Shown here one piece after another: positions 31,096 through 39,446 of a stretch of 39,446 nt of DNA. The notes beneath the pieces are model-generated. The model was given only the letters and a program-made list of their open reading frames with translations. It was not told where the DNA came from and searched no databases. The translations under genes were made by a program, and so were the position numbers. The DNA is from Magnetococcales bacterium HCHbin5 (lineage in GTDB: Bacteria > Pseudomonadota > Magnetococcia > Magnetococcales > Magnetaquicoccaceae), in the NCBI GenBank assembly GCA_002753505.1, contig PEAG01000030.1:1-39446 (forward strand), in the 5' to 3' direction. Numbering within the stretch: position 1 is the stretch's first letter; each line of letters starts with the position of its first letter.

Positions 31096-32913
31096 ATGCA
31101 TAGTCAATCCTCGGTTGCCCAGCCCCTGAAGCAGCGTTTGCGTCATATTTTGCCCTATTATCGACAGAACTGGTGGGCGTTTTTGTTGGGTTTTTTATTG
31201 CTGGTGGCCACCAGTGCCACGGCCGCCCTGATTCCCTACCTGATGAAGCTGGCGACCGAGGCCCTCTCTGATCCGGCTGGCAATGGTGATTTGTCCATTT
31301 TTGTTTTCGCCTTGATTCTGGTCGCCTTGTTGAACGCGCTGTTCCGTATTCGTTCCCGCACCCATATTTTTGCCATTGGTCGTCAGGTGGAGTATGCGTT
31401 GCGCAAGGCCTATCATGCCAAGCTGCTTGCTCTGGATGCCGACTTTTTCAACCAGGAAAAGACCGGGGATCTGGTTTCGCGGGGCAACAATGATGTGTTG
31501 GCGGTGCGCATGTTTATTGGTCCGGGTTTTTTGCAGGTTGCCAATACGGCGATGGTCTATGCGGTCACCTTGCCGGTCATGATTGCCTTGAACCCCACCT
31601 TGACCCTGCTGGCGTTGCTGCCTTTCCCGTTGATCTTGGGGATTACCCGTTTGTTGACCAACCGGTTGTATCGATTGAGCCGGGCGGTTGCCCACCGTTT
31701 TGGGCTGTTTTCCGCCTTTGTGCAGGAGTCGGTGGCGGGGGTGGCGGTGGTGCGGGCCCATGCCCGGGAGTTGGATTGGAACCAGCGGTTTGCCCATGAG
31801 TCGGAGGAGATCTATACCGCCCAGATGCGGCATACCCGTTTGCAGAGTCTGTTTGGTCCCATGGTGGTGCTGGCGGGGGGAGTAGGGGGGTGGATCATTT
31901 TGTGGGTGGGTGGGCAGGAGGTGATGGAGGGCCAGCTGACCGTTGGGGATTTTGTGGCATTTTTCGGCTATTTGGCCATTCTGGTCTGGCCGACGGTGGG
32001 GTTTGGCTGGATTTTGACCGTCTTGCAGCGGGGGTTGGCGGCCCTGGAGCGCATCAGCCAGGTGCTGGACACCGAACCGTTTATGTTGCTTCCCCCTGCG
32101 GAGGCGGGGCCTGTCTCTGCTTTCCATCCTCTCCCTGCCCGGCGGGGGGGGATTGTGATCCGGAATTTGCATTTTGCCTATTCAGAGCCGGTGTTGAAGG
32201 GGGTGAGTCTGACAATTCCGGCGGGCTCTTTTATCGGCCTGGCCGGTCGGATCGGTTCGGGCAAGAGTACGCTGCTCAACTGTCTGGCCCGTCTGTATCC
32301 GGTCGCGCCGGCGGCAATCCTGTTGGATGGGCGGGACATCATGTCCCTGCCCGAGTGGGAGTTGCGCCAGATGGTGGCGATGGCGCAGCAGGAAAGTTTT
32401 CTTTTTTCCGCCACCATTCGGGAAAATTTGCTGCTGGGGCGAACCGATTGCAGCGAGGAGAGGCTTTGGGAAGCGGCCCATCTGGCGGCCTTTGCCGATG
32501 AGATTCGCCAATTTCCCAAGCAGATGGACAGCCTGGTGGGAGAGCGGGGGATCACCCTTTCCGGTGGTCAGCGGCAGCGGCTGGCGTTGGCGCGGGCGTT
32601 GCTCATGGAGCCGGAGCTGCTGTTATTGGATGATATTTTTTCCAGCGTCGATGCCCGGACGGAGGCGACCATTCTGGACAATCTGCATCGGATCATGGGC
32701 CAGGCGCGTGAGGGTGGCGGTGGGGTGGGGCGCACCACCCTGATGGTGTGTCATCGCACGGCCGCCTTGCACCGGGCTGATCGGATTTATCTGCTGGAGA
32801 GAGGCGAGATCGTTGCCCACGGCACCCATGGAGAGTTGATGGAAAACAGTATTTTATACCATAGTTTGCACCAGCAGATGGCCCGCCACGAAGCGTTGGA
32901 GTCCCTGCAATGA
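31096..32913 (+). CDS. ABC exporter subunit with degenerate ATPase site (MdlA/YheI-like), 605 aa
   Basis: This is one half of a heterodimeric ABC exporter: an N-terminal membrane domain with six helices (about 20-300) fused to a nucleotide-binding domain. Walker A is GRIGSGKST, the signature is LSGGQRQRL, and Walker B is LLLLDDIFSSVD, where the catalytic glutamate is replaced by aspartate; the switch histidine lies in VCHRTAALHRAD. That pattern is typical of the MdlA/SmdA side of such pairs, in which only one of two ATP sites hydrolyses well. The stop overlaps the start of the partner gene. The substrate is unknown; relatives export drugs, lipids or peptides. The GGAAAGAG ribosome-binding site supports the start. 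Confidence 0.9.
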   Translation: MHSQSSVAQPLKQRLRHILPYYRQNWWAFLLGFLLLVATSATAALIPYLMKLATEALSDPAGNGDLSIFVFALILVALLNALFRIRSRTHIFAIGRQVEYALRKAYHAKLLALDADFFNQEKTGDLVSRGNNDVLAVRMFIGPGFLQVANTAMVYAVTLPVMIALNPTLTLLALLPFPLILGITRLLTNRLYRLSRAVAHRFGLFSAFVQESVAGVAVVRAHARELDWNQRFAHESEEIYTAQMRHTRLQSLFGPMVVLAGGVGGWIILWVGGQEVMEGQLTVGDFVAFFGYLAILVWPTVGFGWILTVLQRGLAALERISQVLDTEPFMLLPPAEAGPVSAFHPLPARRGGIVIRNLHFAYSEPVLKGVSLTIPAGSFIGLAGRIGSGKSTLLNCLARLYPVAPAAILLDGRDIMSLPEWELRQMVAMAQQESFLFSATIRENLLLGRTDCSEERLWEAAHLAAFADEIRQFPKQMDSLVGERGITLSGGQRQRLALARALLMEPELLLLDDIFSSVDARTEATILDNLHRIMGQAREGGGGVGRTTLMVCHRTAALHRADRIYLLERGEIVAHGTHGELMENSILYHSLHQQMARHEALESLQ

Positions 32914-34700
32914 TGCCCCCTGTCATGGCCGAAACCGAGGAGACGCGAGACGGCAATTTTTTTGATGCCGCTCCCTATCGTCTGTTGTGGCGTTTTTTTC
33001 GCTATGCGCGCCCCTATCGGGCCTGGGTTATCCTGGCCCTTTGTCTGTTGCCTCTCAGCACCCTGTTGCAGTTGTGGCAGCCTTTGTTGATTCAGCAGGC
33101 GGTGGATCAGCATTTGATTCCCGGCAAGCCGGAGGGGTTTGCCGGGTTGTTGTTTTTGTTTGTCTGTTTGATTATCGGGCAATTTGTGGTTGGTTATGTT
33201 CAGACTGCCATCAACACGTTGTTGGGGCAGCGGGTGGTGCGGGACATGCGGCGGGAGCTGTTTGCCCATCTGTTGAGTATGGATGCCGGCTTTTTTGCCC
33301 GCAACGCATCGGGACGGTTGACCAATCGGATCACCAATGACACCGAGGCGGTCAGTCAGATGGTCAGTGCGGGTATGATCAATCTGGTGGGGGATCTGTT
33401 GTTGTTGTTGGGGGTGGCGGGCAGCATGCTGTTTCTCTCCGCCAGGCTTTCGTTGGTGACGCTGGTTGCCATGCCTGTCATTGTGCTGGGAACAATGTTG
33501 ATCACGCAAAAAATGCGGACGACCCAACGGGAGGGGCGTTTGTTGCAGGCTCGCATGGCGGGTCATTTGACCGAGGAGGTGGAGGGGCGGGAGACGGTGC
33601 GGCTGTTTCACTGCCAGGAAAAAAATCGGGCCACCTTTGACCGGATGAATCGGGACTATCTGGGCACGGCGTTGAAGAGCAACTTTTACGAGGCGTTTCA
33701 GTTCAGTTTTATCGATACCACCTCGACCTTGGTGGTGGCGTTATTGTTTTTGTATGGGGGGGCGATTCGGGTGGAGTCCGGGATCACCATTGGGGTGATT
33801 GTGGCGTTTATTGATTATATTCGGCGTCTTTTTTTTCCGATTCGGGAAATTTCCGGCAAGTTTACCACCATGCAGTCGGCCATTACGGCGTTGGAGCGTA
33901 TTTTTGCATTGTTGGACACGCCGACGGCGATTGCGGATCTGCCGCAGCCGCGTCTGCTTGCCCAGCCGGTGCGGGGGGAGATTGGGTTTCAGGGGGTTCA
34001 TTTCGGGTATGGGGAGGTGCCGGTATTGCGGGGGATCGATCTGCATATCAAGCCGGGTGAGCGGGTGGCGGTGGTGGGGCCGACGGGGGCGGGCAAAAGC
34101 ACTCTGATCAAGCTGCTCAATCGCACGTATGAGCCGCAGCGGGGTCGGATTGCGATTGACGGGGTTGCCATTGATCAGTTGCCGTTGGCGGTTTTGCGGC
34201 GCATGGTGGGGATGGTGCAGCAGGAGACCTTTCTGTTTGCGGGTTCCATTGCCGACAATATCAGTCTGGGGGATCCGTCGATCGGTTTGGAGCGGGTGCG
34301 GCAGGCGGCGGTGGAGACGGGGGCGATGGCTTTTATTGAGCCCTTGCCGCAGGGGTTGCAGACCCAGTTGTCGGAGCGGGGCACCAATTTGTCGGCGGGG
34401 CAGCGGCAATTGTTGGGGATTACGCGGGTGTTGGCTTTCAGTCCGACCATTCTGGTGATGGATGAGGCGACCAGTTCGGTGGACACGTTGAGTGAGCGGT
34501 TGATTCAGGAGGCGGTGGAGCGGTTGTTGGACCGGCGGACGGCGGTAATCATTGCCCATCGACTCAGCACCATTTTGCATGCCGATCGGATTCTGGTGTT
34601 GTCGGCCGGGCGTATTGTTGAGGAGGGGCGGCATGAGGTATTGTTGCAGCGGGGTGGTCTCTATGCCCGGTTGTATGCTTTGCAGTTCCAGGAAAAATAG
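32910..34700 (+). CDS. ABC exporter subunit with canonical Walker B (MdlB/YheH-like), 596 aa
   Basis: This is the partner half-transporter. Six membrane helices (about 28-310) precede the ATPase domain with Walker A GPTGAGKST, the signature LSAGQRQLL and Walker B ILVMDEATSSVD carrying the catalytic glutamate, then IIAHRLSTI for the switch histidine. The signature of this subunit is the altered one (A for G), so the site it completes in the partner is the weak one, while the partner's intact signature faces this subunit's Walker A. That asymmetry is the hallmark of MdlAB/LmrCD-type exporters. The ATG at 32910 overlaps the upstream stop (ATGA). Repeats start about 35 bp after the stop. Confidence 0.9.
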   Translation: MMPPVMAETEETRDGNFFDAAPYRLLWRFFRYARPYRAWVILALCLLPLSTLLQLWQPLLIQQAVDQHLIPGKPEGFAGLLFLFVCLIIGQFVVGYVQTAINTLLGQRVVRDMRRELFAHLLSMDAGFFARNASGRLTNRITNDTEAVSQMVSAGMINLVGDLLLLLGVAGSMLFLSARLSLVTLVAMPVIVLGTMLITQKMRTTQREGRLLQARMAGHLTEEVEGRETVRLFHCQEKNRATFDRMNRDYLGTALKSNFYEAFQFSFIDTTSTLVVALLFLYGGAIRVESGITIGVIVAFIDYIRRLFFPIREISGKFTTMQSAITALERIFALLDTPTAIADLPQPRLLAQPVRGEIGFQGVHFGYGEVPVLRGIDLHIKPGERVAVVGPTGAGKSTLIKLLNRTYEPQRGRIAIDGVAIDQLPLAVLRRMVGMVQQETFLFAGSIADNISLGDPSIGLERVRQAAVETGAMAFIEPLPQGLQTQLSERGTNLSAGQRQLLGITRVLAFSPTILVMDEATSSVDTLSERLIQEAVERLLDRRTAVIIAHRLSTILHADRILVLSAGRIVEEGRHEVLLQRGGLYARLYALQFQEK

Positions 34701-34792
34701 GGCGGTTGTGCCACTGCGTTGTCATGGATTGCAGAGATCTGGGGACCGTCACGGTTCCCGGTTACCCATGCTTTTCTTAATCTTTTAAAACA

Positions 34793-35237
34793 ATTGCAGG
34801 GGTCCGGGGAGCGTCACGCTCCCCGGTGGGGTGCAGGGGCAAAGCCCCTGCATGTACGGGCGCGCTTTCCCAAAAGCCCATTTGCGCAGCAAATGGGCGC
34901 AGCGCGCCCAAAACGCCCCGCAGGGGCACTCCTGGAGGGCGGCAGCCCGACCGAGAGCGGGCCAAATTGGGCATGGCTTGGAAAAAAAAACCGTTCCTGG
35001 CCTTGTATCAGAAAAAAAACTGAATCTCCGAACCTTCTGCTCTCTTATCCAAACATTTTCCATAACATAACCGTGCGAGTCGGGCTGCCGCCCTCCCAAG
35101 GTCGCCCCTGCGGGGCGGCTTTGGGCGCGTTGCGCCCATTTTCTGCGAAAATGGGCTTTGGGAAAACGCGCCATTCATGCAGGGGCTTCGCCCCTGCACC
35201 CCACCGGGGAGCGTGACGCTCCCCGGACCCCTGCAAT
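34793..35237 (+). repeat. Complete hairpin-chain intergenic element, copy D
   Basis: Orientation as in copies A and C. Left arm: AGCGT/ACGCT palindrome and GCCCATTTGC/GCAAATGGGC; right arm: GCCCATTTTC/GAAAATGGGC, a GCAGGGGC hairpin with a TTC-type loop, and again AGCGT/ACGCT. A short decayed terminal palindrome (GGGGACCGT/ACGGTTCCC) lies upstream at 34741-34759. Confidence 0.9.
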
Positions 35238-35345
35238 TGTTTAAAAGAAGACCGCAATCATGTTAGCGCAAATGGGCGCAGCGCGCCCAAAACGCCCCGC
35301 AGGGGCACTCCTGGAGGGCGGCAGCCCGACCGAGAACTGGCCAGA
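35238..35345 (+). repeat. Partial element fragment downstream of copy D
   Basis: After a GTTTAAAAGAAG spacer the sequence resumes inside the left arm at the loop of GCAAATGGGC and continues through GCGCGCCC, GCCCC/GGGGC and the GGAGGGCGGCAGCCCGAC stretch, ending where the core would start. It lies just downstream of the DUF262 gene stop. Confidence 0.8.
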
Positions 35346-35372
35346 TACAAAAGGTTCGGGTGAAAACCCTGG

Positions 35373-37019
35373 CTAAATCCTGGACCGGTTTTTCTCCTTC
35401 TCATAAGACGTGGCATGATAATGAGCCATTTTATCGGTACGCTGCTCGATAAAAGTTTGCAAATCCCCTGACCGCAATGCTGCCAGCATTTTTGCATCGA
35501 TAAAGTGCATCTGCAACTCAATATCGGGCAAATTTTCTGTTCCCAGCAGACGATTCCGAAGTGCTGCTTTTGTATTGGGATCAATCAAAAAGCTGTTTCC
35601 CGCACTTTGCATCTGCTGCTTCAGGGCAGGTGCAGCTCCGGGAGGCGCAGAAAAAAGCCGTACCAATGCCGCTCGTCCATACATCTCAAGCACTTTCAGA
35701 GTGTTGGTCTGGTCGTCATTTGCATCAAACAATACTTTTCTTGTGGCCCACAGAAGAACAAAGAGGCAAGCCCTCGGCGAACGGAAGTCAAAACGTTTGG
35801 GGAGCCCCCGTCCAGGAGTCCACTCCCTGTCATCAAACGATTTCAGTGCTTCGTGTTCGGACCTGATCTGCCAGTAGGAGGCGGTTGAAAAAACTTCCGA
35901 CCAGCTGGTACGCCAAAACCATCGAATAAACTTGACCTTGTCGTCGGCAGAGACCTGTTCGCCACGTTGTGCCAACTCGACCGCCAGGAGTACCAACTGA
36001 AAGGGATAATAGGGCAACAGTTCCCGACGGACCACCCCCGCCTGTTCGGCAAGCAGGGCTATGGCCTGTTGAATGCCTGCACCAGCCCGATCCAACAGAG
36101 CCGGATGTTCCTTGAGTGCTGCCACCAGTTCTGTTTGTCCCGCTCTGGTTATGTCCAACTTGACGAGACCTTTGCAGACCTTCAAGAACAGGGACTCCTC
36201 AATATCGCGCCATCCAAGGGGTAACGCTTCCCTCAAGGTGTCTATTCGCTCCCGCAGGTCAAACTGTTCGTTCCAAGTCAAGGCGGCTACCAAATGGGCC
36301 TCACTCATGACGGTACCAAGAGTGTTGATGCGTTGGAAAGTTGCTGCGGCCAGTTCCAATCGATCAGTCACCATGACCACAATCGGAATTCGGAACTGCT
36401 GAAAGCTGTAGGCAAGTTGATCCGCCCTTTTTTCCCACTCTTCGATGTTCTCTTCCGTCCAGGGACCGATTTCCCCTGCCCAGAGTGTTCTGAGCTCACG
36501 CAGACGTTTGTTTACAAGCCGACCATCCAACAGAGTCCATAAAGGCAGCAAAGGTCGATTGGCACGCCTGGCTACGCCCCTGTCTGGAAAGATAAATTCC
36601 TCTTCTTCGAGGTCGTATTGAACATCCCAGTCAATGCTGTCGTCATCATCCGGTTGATCTTCCCGGGGCGGTTGCGAGGGGTTTAGAAGCAGGCCAAGCA
36701 GGGAGGAGATTCGTTGGTGGCCATCCAGAATATATTGCCAACCTGTGGTTGGGGGCGTCTCCGCAATGGGGGGAATGGTGTGTGGACCAACAGTGGGAAA
36801 GGAGGCCAGACTGAATTTGCTTGTTCGCCAGATCAAAAGGCTGCCAACCGGCATATTGTCACGGATGGAACGCAGCAATTCCAGTCGTTGCTCATCGGTC
36901 CAAACAAAAGGACGTTGAAAGCGTGGCACACGGATATGGCCACGCTGGACATCCTCCAGCAGACTTTTCAAACCTGGGTTCAAGTTTTCGGAAGCGAGGG
37001 CGGTCAGCGTTTCAGACAT
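35373..37019 (-). CDS. DUF262 (GmrS/ParB-like nuclease fold) protein, 548 aa
   Basis: This is a DUF262 protein; members such as the GmrSD type IV restriction enzyme use this ParB-like fold to hydrolyse nucleotides and control a nuclease. The family motifs are present: VPRFQRPFVW (31-40), ILDGHQRISSL with D99, Q102 and R103 (the usual DGQQR with His for the first Gln), and FQRINTLG (228-235; F-x-R-x-N-x-x-G). The last 300 residues are helical and I see no HNH (DUF1524) motif, so a separate effector nuclease would be needed. A GAGGTC ribosome-binding site precedes the ATG. It is the last gene of a three-gene operon, 13 nt after the TOPRIM-like gene. Role in anti-phage defence is inferred from family and company. 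Confidence 0.85.
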   Translation of the reverse strand: MSETLTALASENLNPGLKSLLEDVQRGHIRVPRFQRPFVWTDEQRLELLRSIRDNMPVGSLLIWRTSKFSLASFPTVGPHTIPPIAETPPTTGWQYILDGHQRISSLLGLLLNPSQPPREDQPDDDDSIDWDVQYDLEEEEFIFPDRGVARRANRPLLPLWTLLDGRLVNKRLRELRTLWAGEIGPWTEENIEEWEKRADQLAYSFQQFRIPIVVMVTDRLELAAATFQRINTLGTVMSEAHLVAALTWNEQFDLRERIDTLREALPLGWRDIEESLFLKVCKGLVKLDITRAGQTELVAALKEHPALLDRAGAGIQQAIALLAEQAGVVRRELLPYYPFQLVLLAVELAQRGEQVSADDKVKFIRWFWRTSWSEVFSTASYWQIRSEHEALKSFDDREWTPGRGLPKRFDFRSPRACLFVLLWATRKVLFDANDDQTNTLKVLEMYGRAALVRLFSAPPGAAPALKQQMQSAGNSFLIDPNTKAALRNRLLGTENLPDIELQMHFIDAKMLAALRSGDLQTFIEQRTDKMAHYHATSYEKEKNRSRI

Positions 37020-37032
37020 GATGACCTCAACA

Positions 37033-38028
37033 CTACAGCAGCCGCATCAATTGGGGCAAATTTTGCTCGGCCTCTTGGCGTGCCTCGCTGTCCCAATCAA
37101 ATTCATTTTGGGCTGTCGACTGATAATGATTTGCCAGAGAGTTGGAAAAGCCTTTGGATAGTGCCGCACGATCTGCCGGTTCAACCGCATCATACAGATC
37201 CCGGCACCGATGCCCGTTTTCGCCGGGGGCGTCGCCATTAAACCCTTTTTTCATGTTAAAATACCACCTGCCGGCCTGACTGAGACGAAAAAACGCCTCC
37301 ACTGCACCGGGTGGCACGTTGTTTGTCATCCGGGAAATATACTCTCTTGGCATGTAAGACTCGATAAACCGACGTTTCAGCATCCAATACCTTCCTGCCA
37401 TCATGTTCTGTGCCACGCGCTCTATCTCACGTCCCTCGCACGACTCTTTGCCGCTGGGGTCCCAATCGGGTTTCAGTTCATCGGGGTGGCGTCGGTCACT
37501 GTCAAACAGTGCGAAGGTTCGGAGTGCCTTGTGCGTTGCAGACAAACGGTTGGTTAATTGCTGTTTTAATGTACTGCCACCCCCGTGCAGGGGCGTGGCC
37601 CAACCCCTTTTGGCGGCATCTTGCAGCCGTTCACGTTCTGATGGACGCATGATGCCGAGCAGAAAATGCCAATCATTCTGGTTGTTCTCCAGAAATATGC
37701 CAAGCGGTTCCTCAAGAAGTTGCAACGCCTCCCCCAACGGCAACACGGCTATGGGATCCTGCCATACAGGCGTTGTGATGGCTGTGACCCGGACAGTTGC
37801 ACAGTTGGCGGGTAGTCTGGTTGCCGTTCGTGTGGCATTGGCAATGCAACGGCGATAAATGTCAGCCACCTTTTGGCTGAAGGTGGCTTGGAGGTAGTTC
37901 TCCAATGCCTCTGGTGGGTCAAAGACAAGCGTGTGGCGTTCGTGTCCGAACGAGAGTAGTCTGTTGATCTGGAGGATCTCATCCTCTGTTGGTCTGGAAA
38001 GCAGTATGCTATCGACAATCACCCGCAT
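37033..38028 (-). CDS. TOPRIM-like (OLD/DUF4435-type) putative nuclease, 331 aa
   Basis: I assign this by motif, not by overall recognition. The signature of a TOPRIM domain is readable: PLGIFLENNQNDWHFLLGI with the first acidic residue E114 and D119, a glycine-rich turn HGGGST (148-153), and TFALFDSDRR with D176 and D178 as the DxD metal site. Farther on, WMLKRRFIESYMP (residues about 215-227) matches the 'LKRREIENYL' element seen after TOPRIM domains that work with ATPases (OLD and PARIS AriB types). The start overlaps the ATPase stop by 10 nt, so both are likely made in a fixed ratio. The expected role is the nicking or RNA-cleaving effector switched on by the ATPase. The N-terminal 90 residues are unassigned. 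Confidence 0.6.
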   Translation of the reverse strand: MRVIVDSILLSRPTEDEILQINRLLSFGHERHTLVFDPPEALENYLQATFSQKVADIYRRCIANATRTATRLPANCATVRVTAITTPVWQDPIAVLPLGEALQLLEEPLGIFLENNQNDWHFLLGIMRPSERERLQDAAKRGWATPLHGGGSTLKQQLTNRLSATHKALRTFALFDSDRRHPDELKPDWDPSGKESCEGREIERVAQNMMAGRYWMLKRRFIESYMPREYISRMTNNVPPGAVEAFFRLSQAGRWYFNMKKGFNGDAPGENGHRCRDLYDAVEPADRAALSKGFSNSLANHYQSTAQNEFDWDSEARQEAEQNLPQLMRLL

Positions 38029-39215
38029 GATGGTTCTTCTTTGAGCTGTATGGCCATCAGTTTACGGCCAAGTTGCACCGCTTCATCAAAGGCCCCCATG
38101 AGAGCGGTTGCGGTTGGTTGCCCATGGGAATCAAAGTCAATGGGAGTCGCGTCACTGGTTCCATCCGGACGGGATTCCACCCAGTATACCCGTACCATCC
38201 CGGGTGCGATTTTTCCCTCTGCAATGGCGAGTTGCACACTCATCAGCAAAATTTCGGAGTGTGTTTCGAGCAGAATGGTGGGTTTTGATGCTGCCGTGGC
38301 GGATGCTACCAACAGGTCGGCCAGTACGGTTTGGGCACGGGTATGCAGATGCAGCTCCGGTTGTTCCAGACAGAGCAGGCGCGGACCACCGAGACGCGCA
38401 GCGGCCAGGGCGACCAGGACCGGCAAGACTTGTGCGTAGCCTTCCCCCGTGTCGCACAGGTTGACGGCAACTTGCAAGCTTTGCCGTGGGCTCAACAAAA
38501 CACGCCAGCCACCGGTGATGGGATTATCCAGGCTGAGATGTTCGCCCAGGGCTTGGAAAAAACGTCGAGTCTCCTCCAACAAAGGATTTTCCGTACTCCG
38601 AAGCTGTGCCTGGATGAGATGTTCCACCGCATCATGACCATCCGAAGAGAGTACGGGGCGTGCCGTGCCACTGGACAAAACAATGCGGGATGGGCGTGCA
38701 CGTACGCCACTGATCCATTGAACCTGGCTGGCGATTTGGTTCAGACCGTTTTTCAGTGTCTGGAACGGTTGCTGTGTGTTGCTGTCTGTCGCAATGGAGG
38801 GAATGAGGCCATGCCATTCTTCCTCTTCTTTCTCCGTGGAAATAAACGTCGTTGAGACTGTTCCGGCACGTATTTCCAGTGACTGTATGGCTTGCCAGCC
38901 TCCACCCAGTTCGCCCCGTATTTTCCACTCTGCCTTGAGAGGTGTCTGCTGCCAGTGCAGTGCGAAGCGCAGCAGGTCACGTTTGGTTGATTTACAGACC
39001 AACTCAGCCCAGGTGGCCTGCCGCCCCACCTCACCCGCCAGACAGATGGGTGGGGTGATGCCTCGGATGGATTCTGATAACAGGGGTAAAAAACGCACGA
39101 GGGCACTCTTGCCACCACTGTTCCAGCCAAAAAAAAGGGTGAGTGGGCGCAAATCAATATCCTGCCGCCGAGCAAAGGCCCGATAGTTTTCCACTGAAAA
39201 CGAGGTTAACTGCAT
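38019..39215 (-). CDS. AAA ATPase (AAA_15/AAA_21 type) with DUF3696-like C-terminus, 398 aa
   Basis: This is an ABC/SMC-like ATPase without a coiled coil. Walker A is GWNSGGKS (30-37); a degenerate signature region NLCDTGEGYAQVLPVLVAL (252-270) resembles the VGxGxSQxLP block of this group; Walker B is LLCLEQPELHLH with E284; the switch region is LLETHSEILL with H319. The tail VRVYWVESRPDGTSDATPI is like DUF3696. Such ATPases typically sense phage or damaged DNA and control a partner nuclease. I chose the ATG at 39215, in line with the family start MQLTSFSVENYRAF and with a GGGA upstream; an ATG at 39227 adds four residues. It is the first gene of the operon; a repeat element starts about 66 bp upstream of it, so its promoter must be in this short gap or in the repeat. 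Confidence 0.85.
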   Translation of the reverse strand: MQLTSFSVENYRAFARRQDIDLRPLTLFFGWNSGGKSALVRFLPLLSESIRGITPPICLAGEVGRQATWAELVCKSTKRDLLRFALHWQQTPLKAEWKIRGELGGGWQAIQSLEIRAGTVSTTFISTEKEEEEWHGLIPSIATDSNTQQPFQTLKNGLNQIASQVQWISGVRARPSRIVLSSGTARPVLSSDGHDAVEHLIQAQLRSTENPLLEETRRFFQALGEHLSLDNPITGGWRVLLSPRQSLQVAVNLCDTGEGYAQVLPVLVALAAARLGGPRLLCLEQPELHLHTRAQTVLADLLVASATAASKPTILLETHSEILLMSVQLAIAEGKIAPGMVRVYWVESRPDGTSDATPIDFDSHGQPTATALMGAFDEAVQLGRKLMAIQLKEEPSCG

Positions 39216-39292
39216 AGGATTTCCCATTCAACTGGACCGTTTGCGCTAGGTTTGGCCGTGATTTCCCACGTTTTTTCTAATCTTTTCAAACT

Positions 39293-39446
39293 ATTGCAGG
39301 GGCCTGGGGACCGTCACGGTCCCCAGTGGGGTGCAGGGGCAAAGCCCCTGCATGTACGGGCGCGCTTTCCCAAAAGCCCATTTGCGCAGCAAATGGGCGC
39401 AGCGCGCCCAAAACGCCCCGCAGGGGCACTGCTGGAGGGCGGCAGC
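39293..39446 (+). repeat. Left arm of a hairpin-chain element, cut by the window end
   Basis: It starts with ATTGCAGGGG and contains CTGGGGACCGT/ACGGTCCCCAG, GCAGGGGC/GCCCCTGC, GCCCATTTGC/GCAAATGGGC and GCCCC/GGGGC before the window ends. It lies just upstream of the ATPase gene, so the putative defence operon has a copy of this family at each end. Confidence 0.88.

Noticed and set aside
1-39446. Magnetosome or mam genes expected if the organism is a magnetotactic coccus
   Set aside because: None of the genes resembles mam/mms proteins; the taxonomic guess rests only on repeat style and the PopZ-valS arrangement.

Overview
The window reads as a GC-rich proteobacterial chromosome, most likely alphaproteobacterial. 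The strongest clue is a PopZ-type (DUF2497) polarity protein encoded directly upstream of valS, an arrangement I know from alphaproteobacteria. The hairpin-rich intergenic repeat families resemble what I associate with the magnetotactic-coccus (Magnetococcales) group, but I cannot confirm that and no magnetosome genes are present.

Layout. 1-2.3 kb: an exported protein, then a GNAT/DUF1778 toxin-antitoxin pair lying between two exact 31-bp direct repeats. 2.35-5.3 kb: yejAB-type peptide uptake genes without yejEF. 5.4-6.25 kb: a compound repeat locus. 6.3-13.3 kb: housekeeping and single genes (AmrS-like radical SAM enzyme, rubrerythrin-like protein, RNase D-like exonuclease, prepilin-like protein, a recombinase-fold protein lacking its catalytic tyrosine just ahead of miaA, a small [2Fe-2S] ferredoxin, mutM). 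13.9-17.6 kb: a sigma-54 activator divergent from ccoG, with a -24/-12-like site before ccoG. 17.6-20.7 kb: an accessory strip of unknown genes and gene remnants (TPR, integrase, HigBA) ending at the 3' side of a tRNA-Met gene. 20.8-30.9 kb: a compact minus-strand cluster, mltB-dacC-popZ-valS-nadC-birA-coaX-SPOR protein. 31.1-34.7 kb: a heterodimeric ABC exporter. 35.4-39.2 kb: a three-gene minus-strand operon encoding an AAA ATPase with a DUF3696-like tail, a TOPRIM-like protein and a DUF262 protein. It is flanked on both sides by repeats and is the best candidate for an unusual, probably anti-phage, system.

A family of roughly 445-bp intergenic elements recurs throughout (four complete copies, several partial ones and tandem satellites). 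Each is a chain of short hairpins arranged as two inverted arms around an AT-richer core. Differences between copies fall in both arms of a stem at once (for example AGCGT/ACGCT against ACCGT/ACGGT), so base pairing has been preserved. Many open frames run through these elements, but I do not regard them as genes.
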